64,000 nucleotides of DNA, from positions 2,170,001 through 2,234,000 of the forward strand of contig OZ255627.1 in NCBI GenBank assembly GCA_965276765.1. The letters run 5' to 3'. This document shows positions 16,622-25,110 of this stretch, in pieces. The translations under genes and the position numbers were made by a program. The stretch is from G965276765 sp965276765 (GTDB lineage Bacteria; Actinomycetota; Acidimicrobiia; Acidimicrobiales; Palsa-688). Position 1 is the first letter of the stretch; each line of letters starts with the position of its first letter. The notes under the pieces are model-generated. The model worked only from the letters and a program-made list of their open reading frames with translations, searched no databases and was not told the DNA's origin.

Positions 16622-17506
16622 GTGAAGGTCCATCTGGTCGACGGAACCTATGAGCTGTTCCGCCACTTCTTCGGGGTGCCGTCGCACCGAACCGCCGACG
16701 GCAGAGAGGTCGCCGCCATCAGGGGCGTCCTCGGCTCGGTGTTCGGGATGCTGGGTGACGGGGCGACGCATGTCGGCGTGGCGACCGACCACGTGATCGA
16801 GTCGTGGCGCAACGACCTGTGGCCCGGGTACAAGACCGGCGCCGGCGTCGACCCCGACCTCTGGTCGCAGGCGTGGCCCCTCGAGGAGGCCCTCGTTGCG
16901 CTCGGTGTCGTCGTGTGGGCCATGGTCGACGATGAGGCCGACGATGCCCTGGCCAGTGCCGCGGCCGTGGCCGCCGCCGATCCGGCGGTGGAGCAGGTAA
17001 TCATCTGCACGCCCGACAAGGATCTCGGTCAGTGTGTCACCGGGCGTCGCGTGGTTCAGCTCGACCGGCGCAAGAGTCTGATGTTCGACGAGGCCGGAGT
17101 GGCGGCCAAGTTCGGCGTCGGGCCGGAGTCGATCCCCGACTACCTGGCGCTCGTCGGCGACACCGCCGACGGATTCCCCGGCCTCCCCGGCTGGGGCGCG
17201 AAGTCTGCCGCCGCAGTCCTCGCTCGCTGGAAGCATCTCGAGGACGTGCCCGCCGACCCGGCCGACTGGGGAGTGAGTCTGCGCAGCGGACCCAAGCTGG
17301 CCGCGGCGCTCAGGGACGGCCGCGAGGAAGCGCTGCTCTTCAAGCATCTCGCCACCCTGCGCGTGGACGGATCGTTGCTCGGCTCCGTGGCCGACCTGCG
17401 GTGGAACGGTCCGACCGACGCCTTCGGCGCTGTCTGCCAACGCATCGACGCCCCCACGCTCGCCGATCGAGTGGAGGAGCTGGCCGCTGCCCGGCGCCAA
17501 GGATGA
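16622..17506 (+). CDS. 5'-3' exonuclease (FEN/PolI N-domain-like)
   Basis: This 294-residue structure-specific 5' nuclease resembles the N-terminal domain of DNA polymerase I. It begins VHLVDGTYELFRHFFG with the first metal-site Asp, carries the WPGYKTGAG arch region, the acidic cluster AMVDDEADDALA, IICTPDKDLGQCV, and the helix-hairpin-helix segment GDTADGFPGLPGWGAKSAAAVL. All expected metal-binding acidic positions are present. It would act on flaps or RNA primers during repair. The GTG start at 16622 gives the standard N-terminus. It starts just after the catabolic operon, probably by chance of packing rather than function. Confidence 0.92.
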   Translation: MKVHLVDGTYELFRHFFGVPSHRTADGREVAAIRGVLGSVFGMLGDGATHVGVATDHVIESWRNDLWPGYKTGAGVDPDLWSQAWPLEEALVALGVVVWAMVDDEADDALASAAAVAAADPAVEQVIICTPDKDLGQCVTGRRVVQLDRRKSLMFDEAGVAAKFGVGPESIPDYLALVGDTADGFPGLPGWGAKSAAAVLARWKHLEDVPADPADWGVSLRSGPKLAAALRDGREEALLFKHLATLRVDGSLLGSVADLRWNGPTDAFGAVCQRIDAPTLADRVEELAAARRQG

Positions 17507-17511
17507 CTAAA

Positions 17512-18098
17512 TCAGCGGCGACGCCAGACGTCGAGCAGGAACGACGGCTCCTCGTAGTGGGCCACCGATGACCACGGTCCGCCGCCCGCCAACCGGCGCT
17601 GGGCCTCGTCGCCGGAGATGGGGTAGTCGGTCGGACCTCGCCAGTGGACTCCGACGAGCACGCCGCCGGGCGCAAGCGTCTCCTGCATCGACGCCAACAA
17701 CCGGACGAGGTCGGCCTCTCCCAGGTAGTACGCCAGCTCACTCACGACGATGAGGTCGAAGGGGCCGTCGGGCCAGTCCGCTGGTATCTGGCGGTGCTCT
17801 ACACGGACGTGTGAGTGACCGCTCAACCGTTCGCGGGCGCGAGCCACGGCCGCGTCGACGTGGTCAGCGGCGATGAGCGCGTCACAGCGCTCGGCCAGGC
17901 TTGCGGTGAAGACACCGTTGGAGCAGCCCGGCTCGAAGGCAGAGGTGTACCGCTCGTCGGGAAGGGCCGCCAGGGTGAGCGCATACTTCCGCCGCTCGTA
18001 CCAGCGCGAATCGAAACCCCACGGGTCGGGGTTGTCGGCGTACAGTTCGTCGAACCAGGCCTGCCCCTTCGGTGTCGGCTCGCTGGTAGAGATCCCAC
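17512..18098 (-). CDS. SAM-dependent methyltransferase (NodS-like), 5' end frameshifted or non-standard
   Basis: From about 18072 to the stop, the minus strand encodes a NodS-like class I methyltransferase. It has WFDELYADNPDPWGFDSRWYE, then AFEPGCSNGVFTASLAERCD (SAM motif I), LIAADHVDAAVARARERL and FDLIVVSELAYYLGEADL. The coding frame is open back to a TAA at 18103-18105 but has no ATG, GTG or TTG before motif I; the first is a GTG at 17847 that would remove the SAM site. In the next frame, GTG at 18098 has GAGG ten bases upstream. One extra base in the CCCC run at 18064-18067 would join it to the coding frame. I therefore mark the gene as intact in its core but probably frameshifted near codon 12, by mutation or sequence error. 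Substrate unknown. Confidence 0.7.
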
Positions 18099-18161
18099 GA
18101 TGTTAGCGCCTCGAGCCCAGGAATTGCGGCCGACGAACCCGTGTCATGCAGAGACAGCACA

Positions 18162-18190
18162 TCAACCGAGAGCAGCGGAGATCGTATAAC
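18162..18190 (+). promoter_or_regulatory. Candidate promoter of the 18238 GT2
   Basis: TATAAC (18185-18190) is a good -10. A weak -35, TCAACC (18162-18167), lies 17 bases upstream. The start would be near 18197, giving a 40-base leader with GGGGGTGG ahead of the TTG start. Confidence 0.4.
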
Positions 18191-18237
18191 CTCCACCGAC
18201 GATCAGGGATATACGAACGTTGGGGGGTGGCTGACCT

Positions 18238-19194
18238 TTGTCGATTTCCAGTGCGGGTGACCCGACGGTAAGCATCATTCTTGCGACCAACCGTTCCAGT
18301 AGGTTTTTTGCCGAGACGTTGGCTTGTGTCAGCGCTCAGGTCTTCGCGGGATGGGAGCTCCTTATTATCGACAATGGTGTTCCCGATCCCGAGAGCGTCA
18401 TTTCTGCCACGAGAGGGATACCCAATACGCGCATCTACAGAGTCGAGGGACCCTGTACCGTGTCCACTGCTCGAAACGTCGGAGTCAGTCACAGCCGCGC
18501 TCCGTTTATCACGTTTCTCGATGATGACGACGTCTGGTCGAAAGATCGACTCGCTCTGCAGGTGGAGTCGTTGGAAGACCATGCCGACGCGCCCTGTAGT
18601 CTCGTCGGCTATTGGTACCTTGACGGCGAGGGTGCGCAGATCGGGGAGGGCAAGGATGCCCAAGCTGGTTCGGCCGAGGAGATGTTGAGCGGCCGCCTGC
18701 CGTACCTCTACGTTTCGGCCGCCATGATGGTGCGTCGCGAAGAGTTCTTACTCGTCGGTGGGTTCAGCTCCGAGATGGCCATGTTGGAGGACTTTGACCT
18801 CACCCTTCGTCTCCTCTTGAGAGGGAATTTTGTTTCAGTCCCCGGCCACCACTTTGGTTATCGACGTCACGATGGCAATGTCGTAAAGTTCTCCCCAGAA
18901 GGGAATCGTCTTCGGCGGAAGGTAATGGAGGGCATATTGATTCGTCATGCGGACGCCGCTGCAGTGCGTGGTGACACGGCAGCTGAGCTTCTCCTATCCG
19001 AGCACCTCGACCGCTTCCGTTCCTACCAGGCGACACAATGTGCGCCTGCGCTCGTGCATCAGCTCAGGGCGGCCAAGATTGCGGAGGCAGCGCGCGAGGG
19101 CTGGTGGGGGTTCAGCCGTTCGCCTGTGGCGATGGGGCGATCGTTGGCCAAGGGATCGCTCACCCAGCTGAAATTCAGGTCCCGCTCGGCCTAA
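18238..19194 (+). CDS. GT2 family glycosyltransferase
   Basis: This is a 318-residue GT-A transferase. It has VSIILATNRSSRFFAETLAC, WELLIIDNG, TARNVGVSHSRAPFITFLDDDDVW (DxD-type metal site), then AAMMVRREEFLLVGGF, MLEDFDLTLRLLLRG (ED acceptor motif) and FGYRRHDGN. These are the hallmarks of cytoplasmic GT2 enzymes adding single sugars to surface glycans. The start is TTG with GGGGGTGG eight bases upstream. It stands alone between a methyltransferase and a convergent PIG-L gene. Its third codon positions contain visibly more A/T than its neighbours, so recent acquisition is possible. Confidence 0.87.
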   Translation: MSISSAGDPTVSIILATNRSSRFFAETLACVSAQVFAGWELLIIDNGVPDPESVISATRGIPNTRIYRVEGPCTVSTARNVGVSHSRAPFITFLDDDDVWSKDRLALQVESLEDHADAPCSLVGYWYLDGEGAQIGEGKDAQAGSAEEMLSGRLPYLYVSAAMMVRREEFLLVGGFSSEMAMLEDFDLTLRLLLRGNFVSVPGHHFGYRRHDGNVVKFSPEGNRLRRKVMEGILIRHADAAAVRGDTAAELLLSEHLDRFRSYQATQCAPALVHQLRAAKIAEAAREGWWGFSRSPVAMGRSLAKGSLTQLKFRSRSA

Positions 19195-19203
19195 GGGACC
19201 GCG

Positions 19204-19235
19204 AAGAAACAACTTGCACGGCCGTAGGCCGCAAG
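19204..19235 (-). terminator. Intrinsic terminator candidate for the PIG-L gene
   Basis: On the minus strand, the stem CTTGC-GGCC / GGCC-GCAAG (19235-19213, three-base TAC loop, small AC bulge) is followed by a T-rich run reading TTGTTTCTT. It lies 58 bases beyond the PIG-L stop in a convergent gap. The plus-strand side lacks a T run. Confidence 0.5.
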
Positions 19236-19292
19236 TGCCGTCGCACCAAGGGCTCATCGGCATCAGCCGCGCGAGTTGTTTCGCAGCGGGAC

Positions 19293-20180
19293 CTAACCCA
19301 GCGGCCGGCCATCTGCGCCCACGATATACACCTCGCTCGTCCGCCACGATCGGCGCAGCATCCCGTCCGGGAGTACCGGGCCGTCCCTTCGGTCGGGCCC
19401 GAGCGGTCGGATCTGTGACAGAAACGCCATCGTGGCCCAGCGCTTTCTCGCTGCGTCCCTACGGGTGAGGTCCAGACGTCGACAATCTTCCCAAGGCAGA
19501 TCTTCACCGTCGGGAGTGGCCCAGTGCCATGCCCAGACGAGGTAGTTGATGATGTCACATCCAACGTTTCGTGACGCCTCGATCGCGGCGCGACCGACAG
19601 CGTCGTGGTCGGGATGGCGCTCACTCGTCCACGGGGCCACACAGACGTCGCCAGGGGTGAGCCAGTCCTCGAGTTTGGTTCTGAGAGGCCCTGACGCACC
19701 GGTTACTCGACCGTCGGGAAGGCCGAGCCGCTCGACCGGGGGAGCATCGTGTAGGAGCCGGCGGAGAGCGGCCGTCCTCTCCTCCGCTCGAACGGAGGGT
19801 AGGTCGATCGCGGCGGCCGCCGACGATCCGGGATGGGAGGCCTCGCCGTCCGTGACGGCGACGACGGCAATCGGTACACCACCTCTCGCCAACCGCTGCA
19901 TGAGCCCGCCGGCCCCGAGGACCTCGTCGTCGGGATGAGGCGCGACGACGACGGCGCGCGACCATCGACCGAGGTCGAGCGGGCGAAGGCCTTCGATCCG
20001 ACCCGAACTGCGCCAAACTGCCTCAGGTGTCCCCTGGTGGTCGACGTCGACGACGAGCCCGCTGCCATCGTCGCCCCGTAGACGGCGACGGACCCGTCCC
20101 GCCAAGCGCCTGGCGTGGACGATCAGATCCTTGTGCGGCGTCGAAGCACCCGGCTGCGCTGTCGGTTGCCTGGCCACCAC
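19293..20180 (-). CDS. PIG-L/LmbE-family deacetylase
   Basis: This 295-residue Zn-dependent N-deacetylase has APHPDDEVLGAGG near residue 80, the metal motif that defines LmbE/PIG-L proteins. The second metal-site motif SERHPDHDAVGRAA follows, and then VWAWHWATP. The family removes acetyl groups from N-acetylglucosamine-type sugars, including mycothiol and glycan precursors. The N-terminal 70 residues are basic and not conserved. It starts at GTG and follows aat with a 31-base gap on the same strand, so the two are probably cotranscribed. The GT2 upstream on the other strand suggests glycan modification, but a role in small-thiol or antibiotic metabolism cannot be excluded. Confidence 0.88.
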   Translation of the reverse strand: MVARQPTAQPGASTPHKDLIVHARRLAGRVRRRLRGDDGSGLVVDVDHQGTPEAVWRSSGRIEGLRPLDLGRWSRAVVVAPHPDDEVLGAGGLMQRLARGGVPIAVVAVTDGEASHPGSSAAAAIDLPSVRAEERTAALRRLLHDAPPVERLGLPDGRVTGASGPLRTKLEDWLTPGDVCVAPWTSERHPDHDAVGRAAIEASRNVGCDIINYLVWAWHWATPDGEDLPWEDCRRLDLTRRDAARKRWATMAFLSQIRPLGPDRRDGPVLPDGMLRRSWRTSEVYIVGADGRPLG

Positions 20181-20211
20181 GTCATTCTCGCAGACCGCAG
20201 TATCGCGGACC

Positions 20212-20919
20212 TCATGATCCGTCGAGCGCCGAGTCGATTCGCAACTGTGGGCGGCTCACGGCGTCGGCCAGTCGCCGGTGGTACTCGGCCCTCGGGATGC
20301 TGACGGCGCCGAGGGAGCTGAGATGATCGGTGGCCCACTGGACGTCGAGGAGGGCTCCACCCCCGGCGCGCAAGCAGGCTACTAGGCCGACGAGGGCGAC
20401 CTTCGACGCGTCGCGGCGCCGATGAAACATCGACTCCCCGGCGAACAGCCCGCCCTGGGCCAGCCCGTAGAGGCCGCCGGCAAGGCCTTCCGCGTCCCAG
20501 GCCTCGATACTGTGGACCCACCCCAGCCGGTGCAGGCGTTGGTAGGCGTCACGGATCGCCGGGTTGATCCACGCACCCGGCCGGCGGCGGTCGGCGCAGG
20601 CGTCCATGACCTCGTCGAAGGCGGTGTCGACGCGGATCTCGTAGCGGCGACAGGAGCGTCGCAGCGAGCGGCTTACCTGCAGGCCGTCGAGGGGGAGTAT
20701 CCCTCGCGGTTCGGGCGACCACCAGCCGACGACGTTGCGCCGCACCGGCATGGGGAAGAGGCCGCAGCGGTAGGCGGCAAGGATCGTGGTGGGTTGGAGG
20801 TCGGCACCGACCGCTGCGAGCTCCCCGTCCCCTGCGACCGCGGCGATGACGTCGGGCCCCTCGGGGAATCGCCACGGGCTCGGCAACGGAGGAGCCGGTG
20901 GCCTCGGACCTTCGAGCAT
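20212..20919 (-). CDS. aat: Leucyl/phenylalanyl-tRNA--protein transferase
   Basis: The protein has 235 residues, the normal length for Aat. It transfers Leu or Phe from tRNA to N-terminal Arg or Lys of proteins, tagging them for ClpAP-type proteolysis (N-degron pathway). Family marks are FPEGPDVIAAVAGDG, LAAYRCGLFPMP, WWSPEPRGILPLD, INPAIRDAYQRLHRLGWVHSIE, GGLYGLAQGGLFAGESMFHR and LLDVQWATDHLSSLGA. The start at the ATG 20919 gives the standard N-terminus; a longer in-frame extension to 21093 runs into the divergent carboxylase gene and was rejected. It is divergent from pccB with a 49-base gap that must hold both promoters. Confidence 0.96.
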   Translation of the reverse strand: MLEGPRPPAPPLPSPWRFPEGPDVIAAVAGDGELAAVGADLQPTTILAAYRCGLFPMPVRRNVVGWWSPEPRGILPLDGLQVSRSLRRSCRRYEIRVDTAFDEVMDACADRRRPGAWINPAIRDAYQRLHRLGWVHSIEAWDAEGLAGGLYGLAQGGLFAGESMFHRRRDASKVALVGLVACLRAGGGALLDVQWATDHLSSLGAVSIPRAEYHRRLADAVSRPQLRIDSALDGS

Positions 20920-20968
20920 GGGCGGATGGTAGGCGGGTGGGCGGCTCGCGCCGGTAGCCTCCTGGACG

Positions 20969-22540
20969 ATGTCTGTGAATCCGCCGCCCGGGCACACGAT
21001 GGCCGAACGTCTCGAGGACCTGGCCGGCCGGAAGGAGTCGGCCCTGCACGCCGGCTCGCCCCATGCCATCGAGCGCCAACACGCCAAGGGCAAGATGACG
21101 GCTCGGGAGCGGGTCGACTACCTCCTCGACGACGGCTCGTTTCAGGAGCTCGACATGCTGGCGAGGACCCGTGCACCGGGTCTCACCGACGATAAGCGCC
21201 CCTACACCGACGGCGTCATCACCGGCTTCGGCACAGTTGACGGTCGCAAGATCTGCTTGTTCAGTCAGGACTTCACGGTCAACGGCGGGTCGCTCGGTGA
21301 GGTCTTCGGCGAGAAGGTCCACAAGATCATGGACCTGGCGACGAGCCTGGGTGTTCCCATGGTCGGGATCAACGATGGCGGTGGGGCCCGGGTCCAGGAG
21401 GGTGTCGTCGGTCTCCACTACTTCGGCGGCATCTTCAAGCGGAATGCCGACTCGTCGGGGGTGATTCCCCAGATCAGCGTCATCATGGGCTCATGCGCGG
21501 GGGGCGCCGTCTACAGCCCCGCTCTGACCGACTTCATCTTCATGGTGCGGGAGACATCGCAGATGTTCATCACCGGACCCGATGTCGTGAAGACCGTTAC
21601 GGGGGAAGAGGTGACGCTCGAGCAGCTCGGCGGTGCTATGACCCATGCGACCAAGTCGGGGGTTGCGGCCTTCGTCGCAGCCGACGAGAAGGCCTGCCTC
21701 GACGATGTCCGCGACCTGCTCGGATTCCTCCCGGCCAACAATCTGGAGGAGCCGCCGCGCCTCGAGACGGGCGATGATCCGACCCGGCTGGTACCCGAGC
21801 TGCAGGAGCTGATCCCGCCGAGCCCCAATCAGCCCTATGACATGAAGCGGGTGGTCACGGCGGTCGCCGACGACGGCGACTTCGTCGAGTACCACGCCAT
21901 GTGGGCCATGAACCTGGTGTGCGGCTTCGCTCGTATCGGCGGCTCTGTGGTCGGTATCGTCGGTAACCAGCCCCAGGTCCTCGCCGGCGTGCTCGATATC
22001 GAGAGCTCGGAAAAGGGCGCGCGCTTCGTGCGAACCTGCGACAGCTTCAACATCCCGCTCATCACCTTCGTCGACGTTCCCGGGTTCATGCCCGGGACCG
22101 ACCAGGAGTACGGTGGGATCATCCGCCACGGCGCCAAGCTCCTCTATGCCTACTGCGAGTCGACGGTGCCGCGCATCCAGGTGATCACCCGGAAGGCCTA
22201 CGGCGGTGCTTACGTCGTCATGAACTCGAAGGGCATCGGGGCCGATTTGGCCTATGCGTGGCCGTCGGCCGAGCTCGCCGTCATGGGACCGCAGGGCGCC
22301 GTTGATATCGTCTATCGAAGGGAGCTGGCCGAATCGGCGGATCGGGGGGCGCGCCGGGCGGAGCTCGTCGACGAGTACACGGAGAAGTTTGCCAACCCGT
22401 ACCTGGCGGCCGAACGCGGGTACGTCGACGACGTGATCGACCCGGCCGACACTCGGAGGGTCCTCGCCGCCAGCCTCGACCTCCTCCGCTCGAAACGCGA
22501 AGAGCTGCCCAAGCGCAAGCACGGGAACGTCCCGCTTTGA
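20969..22540 (+). CDS. pccB: Acyl-CoA (propionyl-CoA) carboxylase beta subunit
   Basis: The protein has 523 residues and forms the carboxyltransferase subunit of acyl-CoA carboxylase, which makes methylmalonyl-CoA or malonyl-CoA with a biotinylated alpha subunit encoded elsewhere. N-terminal marks are LAGRKESALHAG, KMTARERVDYLLDDGSF, GINDGGGARVQEGV and MGSCAGGAVYSPALTDF (acyl-CoA oxyanion hole). C-terminal marks are NQPQVLAGVLDIESSEKGARF, FVDVPGFMPGTDQEYGGIIRHGAK and RKAYGGAYVVMNSKGIGAD. Close similarity to AccD5/PccB is clear, though substrate choice cannot be read reliably. The stop overlaps the TTG start of the epsilon-like gene (TTGA). Confidence 0.95.
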   Translation: MSVNPPPGHTMAERLEDLAGRKESALHAGSPHAIERQHAKGKMTARERVDYLLDDGSFQELDMLARTRAPGLTDDKRPYTDGVITGFGTVDGRKICLFSQDFTVNGGSLGEVFGEKVHKIMDLATSLGVPMVGINDGGGARVQEGVVGLHYFGGIFKRNADSSGVIPQISVIMGSCAGGAVYSPALTDFIFMVRETSQMFITGPDVVKTVTGEEVTLEQLGGAMTHATKSGVAAFVAADEKACLDDVRDLLGFLPANNLEEPPRLETGDDPTRLVPELQELIPPSPNQPYDMKRVVTAVADDGDFVEYHAMWAMNLVCGFARIGGSVVGIVGNQPQVLAGVLDIESSEKGARFVRTCDSFNIPLITFVDVPGFMPGTDQEYGGIIRHGAKLLYAYCESTVPRIQVITRKAYGGAYVVMNSKGIGADLAYAWPSAELAVMGPQGAVDIVYRRELAESADRGARRAELVDEYTEKFANPYLAAERGYVDDVIDPADTRRVLAASLDLLRSKREELPKRKHGNVPL

Positions 22541-22755
22541 CCTCCTCGGCGGAAGCAGGCGAGGGTGGGCTCCGAGGCCCGACCGATGCCGAGCTCGCCG
22601 CCATCGTGGCGGCCATCGAGGCCGCTTGGCCGCGCCGAGCGGTCGATACGGCGCCAGCCGCGCCGGTCTCGTTGCCGTGGCGGTTCTCCGGTCGATGGTG
22701 GTCCCGTTCGACCATCAGTCGCCGAGATCGGCCGTGGGCCGGCCCCCAGCGGTAG
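22537..22755 (+). CDS. Acyl-CoA carboxylase epsilon subunit-like small protein
   Basis: This is a 72-residue ORF starting at a TTG that overlaps the pccB stop. It contains DAELAAIVAAIEAAWP, a proline-rich middle and a C-terminal PWRFSGRWW. Actinobacterial acyl-CoA carboxylases carry such a small epsilon subunit directly after the beta gene; it tightens the alpha-beta complex. Both the pattern (helix, variable linker, W..sgR.w end) and the position agree. It is short and only partly conserved, so the assignment leans on context. Confidence 0.7.
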   Translation: MTSSAEAGEGGLRGPTDAELAAIVAAIEAAWPRRAVDTAPAAPVSLPWRFSGRWWSRSTISRRDRPWAGPQR

Positions 22756-22768
22756 ACCCAGGCCGTGA

Positions 22769-23659
22769 TCAGGCTCCCGTGTCAGGGGCGTCGATGTCGT
22801 AGCCAAGTTCGACCATCGGCTCGGCCAAACGTCGCTCGATCTTGCGAACGTCGGCGGGGTCGAGGTCACGGCGCCAGCGGCCGATCGATGCTTCGGCGCT
22901 CGACGATGTCATGTGAGCCGCCGTGTCCGCACCGTGACCGCCGGCGCCATCCGGCCTGATGGAAAGGCCGATGAGCTCACCGATCCGTTCGCAGGTGTCG
23001 GCGCGTTTCGTGACGAGGTCCTCGTAACGCACGGTGATCCTCGGGACCGAGAGCGGTGCCCCCATCGCGTTCAGACGGAACGCAATGGCGGCAGCCAGAT
23101 GGCGTAGGTGCGAGTCTTCATCCGTCGCCTGCGGTCGCCCGAAGAGCTTCTCGTCATGAAGGCGATTGAAGGCGCGGTGCGAGGCCACGACGTCACGCGG
23201 ATCCCGCACGAGGTCGATGATGCTCGGCCGGAGACCGGCATCGATGATCGGCTTCACCTCTCCCCAGTACTTCTCTGCGTAATGCGAACATCGCCGTGGC
23301 CCCTGCGAGTTCACGGCCGTGGAAAACGTCCGCCACAGGGCGGCGAGACCGGTCCGACTCAGGTCTGCGGGCCGGACTATCGCCGCCTCGAACGGCAACG
23401 GGCCGACGCGGTCGTCCTTGCCGTAGACCAGGCTGTCCATGACGAAGCCGTTGAAGTCATCTCCGATCGGTTCCGTCTCGGCGAGTTGGCTGACCAGCCG
23501 CACGAGGTAGGTCAGATAGCTGTGCTCGAAGGGGTAGACACGGTCGAGAGCCATCGATGAGGAGGAGGCCAGCAGCTCCATAGTCAGCGTGCTGCCGACT
23601 CTTGCATCCATCATCCGCACGAGGACGGGCCTCAGATCTGTCCCGTCCGGGTCATCCAT
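22769..23659 (-). CDS. Sulfotransferase-family protein
   Basis: The protein has about 296 residues. The 5'-phosphosulfate loop region is LVRMMDARVGSTLTMELL, somewhat degenerate. The 3'-phosphate-binding motif is clear: IIDLVRDPRDVVASHRAFN. VRYEDLV and RWRRDLDP follow. It would transfer sulfate from PAPS to a carbohydrate or other acceptor. The open frame runs upstream to 24160, but that part overlaps the divergent S51 peptidase gene and has no domain character, so I start at the ATG 23659; the ribosome site there is weak. It converges on the carboxylase operon with a 13-base gap. A second sulfotransferase lies at 32163. Confidence 0.78.
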   Translation of the reverse strand: MDDPDGTDLRPVLVRMMDARVGSTLTMELLASSSSMALDRVYPFEHSYLTYLVRLVSQLAETEPIGDDFNGFVMDSLVYGKDDRVGPLPFEAAIVRPADLSRTGLAALWRTFSTAVNSQGPRRCSHYAEKYWGEVKPIIDAGLRPSIIDLVRDPRDVVASHRAFNRLHDEKLFGRPQATDEDSHLRHLAAAIAFRLNAMGAPLSVPRITVRYEDLVTKRADTCERIGELIGLSIRPDGAGGHGADTAAHMTSSSAEASIGRWRRDLDPADVRKIERRLAEPMVELGYDIDAPDTGA

Positions 23660-24107
23660 AACGGACCAGATGGTAGTAGAGCGACTGGCTATCAGGCGAC
23701 CCAAGAGGCCACATTCGAACGCTTGAGGCGTTTGGTTACGCGCTACGCGTGCTGAACTTTGGGAGGATCCAGGCGCTTCGGGCCGTACCGAGGGCGTGCT
23801 TTCCCCAAGCTGGGGATCAACCTGTGGATCAAGGGCGATGGAGATGTGGGTATCTCTTTGGGTGGGTTTCGATCCTCGGCGCCGCATCGTCTTGAAGTGC
23901 TCGTTTGGGGCCCCCCCACCTTCTGACCTGTGGAACACCGGGCCGCCGTCTCGGCCGTTGACTACCATGCCCGGTGGAGAAGGGGACACCCCCGAGGGTG
24001 CCGACGGGCCGGTGGTGTCGAGCGCCTCCGGCCCGTCGTCACGCTTCACCAAGTCGACGATTGCGCCTGGTCGGACGCCGAGCGTCCGACCGCTACCGTG
24101 AGCCGGG
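23660..24107. other. Non-coding region between sulfotransferase and S51 peptidase
   Basis: About 450 bases lie between divergent genes. Open frames across it have no recognisable motifs. The only structure I see is the 10-bp perfect hairpin at 24069-24091 next to the peptidase start. Promoters for both genes should be here, but no convincing -35/-10 pair stands out. Confidence 0.5.
24069..24091. promoter_or_regulatory. Perfect 10-bp inverted repeat before the S51 peptidase start
   Basis: GGTCGGACGC and GCGTCCGACC are separated by CGA and end 16 bases before the ATG at 24108. It could be an operator, or an RNA hairpin that reaches the ribosome-binding region. No T run follows, so it is not a standard terminator. 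Confidence 0.45.
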
Positions 24108-24836
24108 ATGAACAAGCATTCCGAGACGTGCACCGGTACTCCTGGGCCCTTGGCCCTCATCGGAGGAGCCGAGTGGACGGAAGGGTGCAGCTTCGACGCC
24201 GAGCTGTGGCAGGCTTCGGGATGCGGTGAGGTGCTCGTGCTGCCGACGGCGGCGGCCTACGAGCATCCGCAGCGGTCGGTCGGTGCGGCCACGGGCTGGT
24301 TCGAGCGGATCGGGGCCGTCACCCGGGGCCTGATGGTCCTCGCCCGGAGCGATGCCGACGACGAAGAGAACGCCGCCGTCGTCGGGGCGGCCCGGTTCAT
24401 CTACCTGGCTGGCGGCTCACCCTTGCATCTGCGTTCGGTGTTCAAGGACAGCAAGGTATGGGCGGCCATCGTCGACGCCTGGCACTCCGGCGCCGTCGTT
24501 GCCGGCTCATCCGCCGGGGCCATGGTCCTCGGCGACCCCATGGTCGATCCCAGGGGTGGAGCGTTGACCCTCGGGCTCGGGTTGGTCTCAGGGCTCGCCG
24601 TCCTACCTCACAGCGATACGTGGTCGGAGGAGAAGTCTCGGCGGACCGTCGGCTTGGCGACCGGCCGCCTGCGCATCGCCGCCATCGATGAGAGGACTGC
24701 GCTCATCCGCGATCCGGACGGGTCGTGGCGGACCGCAGGGGCGGGCGCGGTCTCCGTCCACGTTCGCGGGGAGCTTGCGCCCGTCGAGACGCTTGCCGAC
24801 GTGCCCGTGCGAGCCTGTGCTTGGGCGGGGGAGTGA
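24108..24836 (+). CDS. Peptidase S51 / cyanophycinase-like protein
   Basis: This 242-residue member of the class I glutamine-amidotransferase-like fold resembles peptidase E and cyanophycinase. It has LALIGGAEWTEGCSFD at the N-terminus, VLPTAAAYEHP, LAGGSPLHLRSVF, the nucleophile elbow VVAGSSAGAMVLGDPM (Ser of GSSAGA) and a later LPHSDTWSEEK region. Members hydrolyse Asp-containing dipeptides or cyanophycin-type polymers. It is monocistronic, divergent from the sulfotransferase, and preceded by a perfect hairpin. The specific peptide substrate is not evident. Confidence 0.85.
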   Translation: MNKHSETCTGTPGPLALIGGAEWTEGCSFDAELWQASGCGEVLVLPTAAAYEHPQRSVGAATGWFERIGAVTRGLMVLARSDADDEENAAVVGAARFIYLAGGSPLHLRSVFKDSKVWAAIVDAWHSGAVVAGSSAGAMVLGDPMVDPRGGALTLGLGLVSGLAVLPHSDTWSEEKSRRTVGLATGRLRIAAIDERTALIRDPDGSWRTAGAGAVSVHVRGELAPVETLADVPVRACAWAGE

Positions 24837-25110
24837 TCACCGCATGACCCCACCGACAATAGCCATGTGGCGGGTGAAAGCCGATCGGCTCTTGGCGAAG
24901 TCGCCGACCAGTCGTGGAGAGCATTGACCGTGATATCGGGCTATGCGCTACGGCCACATCGTCGGCGATGTAGGACTACGTGGGTGCCGCCAGCACAGGG
25001 CTGATATGGGCGGAGGTCCGCCGGTGGATAGGGCGATCGCTTAGTAAGCGCACCCGCCGACCCTCGCCGAGCGCGACACGCGCCGGGTAACGGCGCGGAC
25101 ACGGGGCATG

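Noticed and set aside
23660..24160. N-terminal extension of the 22769 sulfotransferase to 24160
   Set aside because: It overlaps the start of the divergent S51 peptidase, has no conserved sequence, and the sulfotransferase fold begins after the ATG at 23659.
25038..25050. Dyad CGCTTA-G-TAAGCG in the convergent 24837-25110 gap
   Set aside because: The single-base centre cannot form a hairpin terminator, and no T run follows; no function can be supported.
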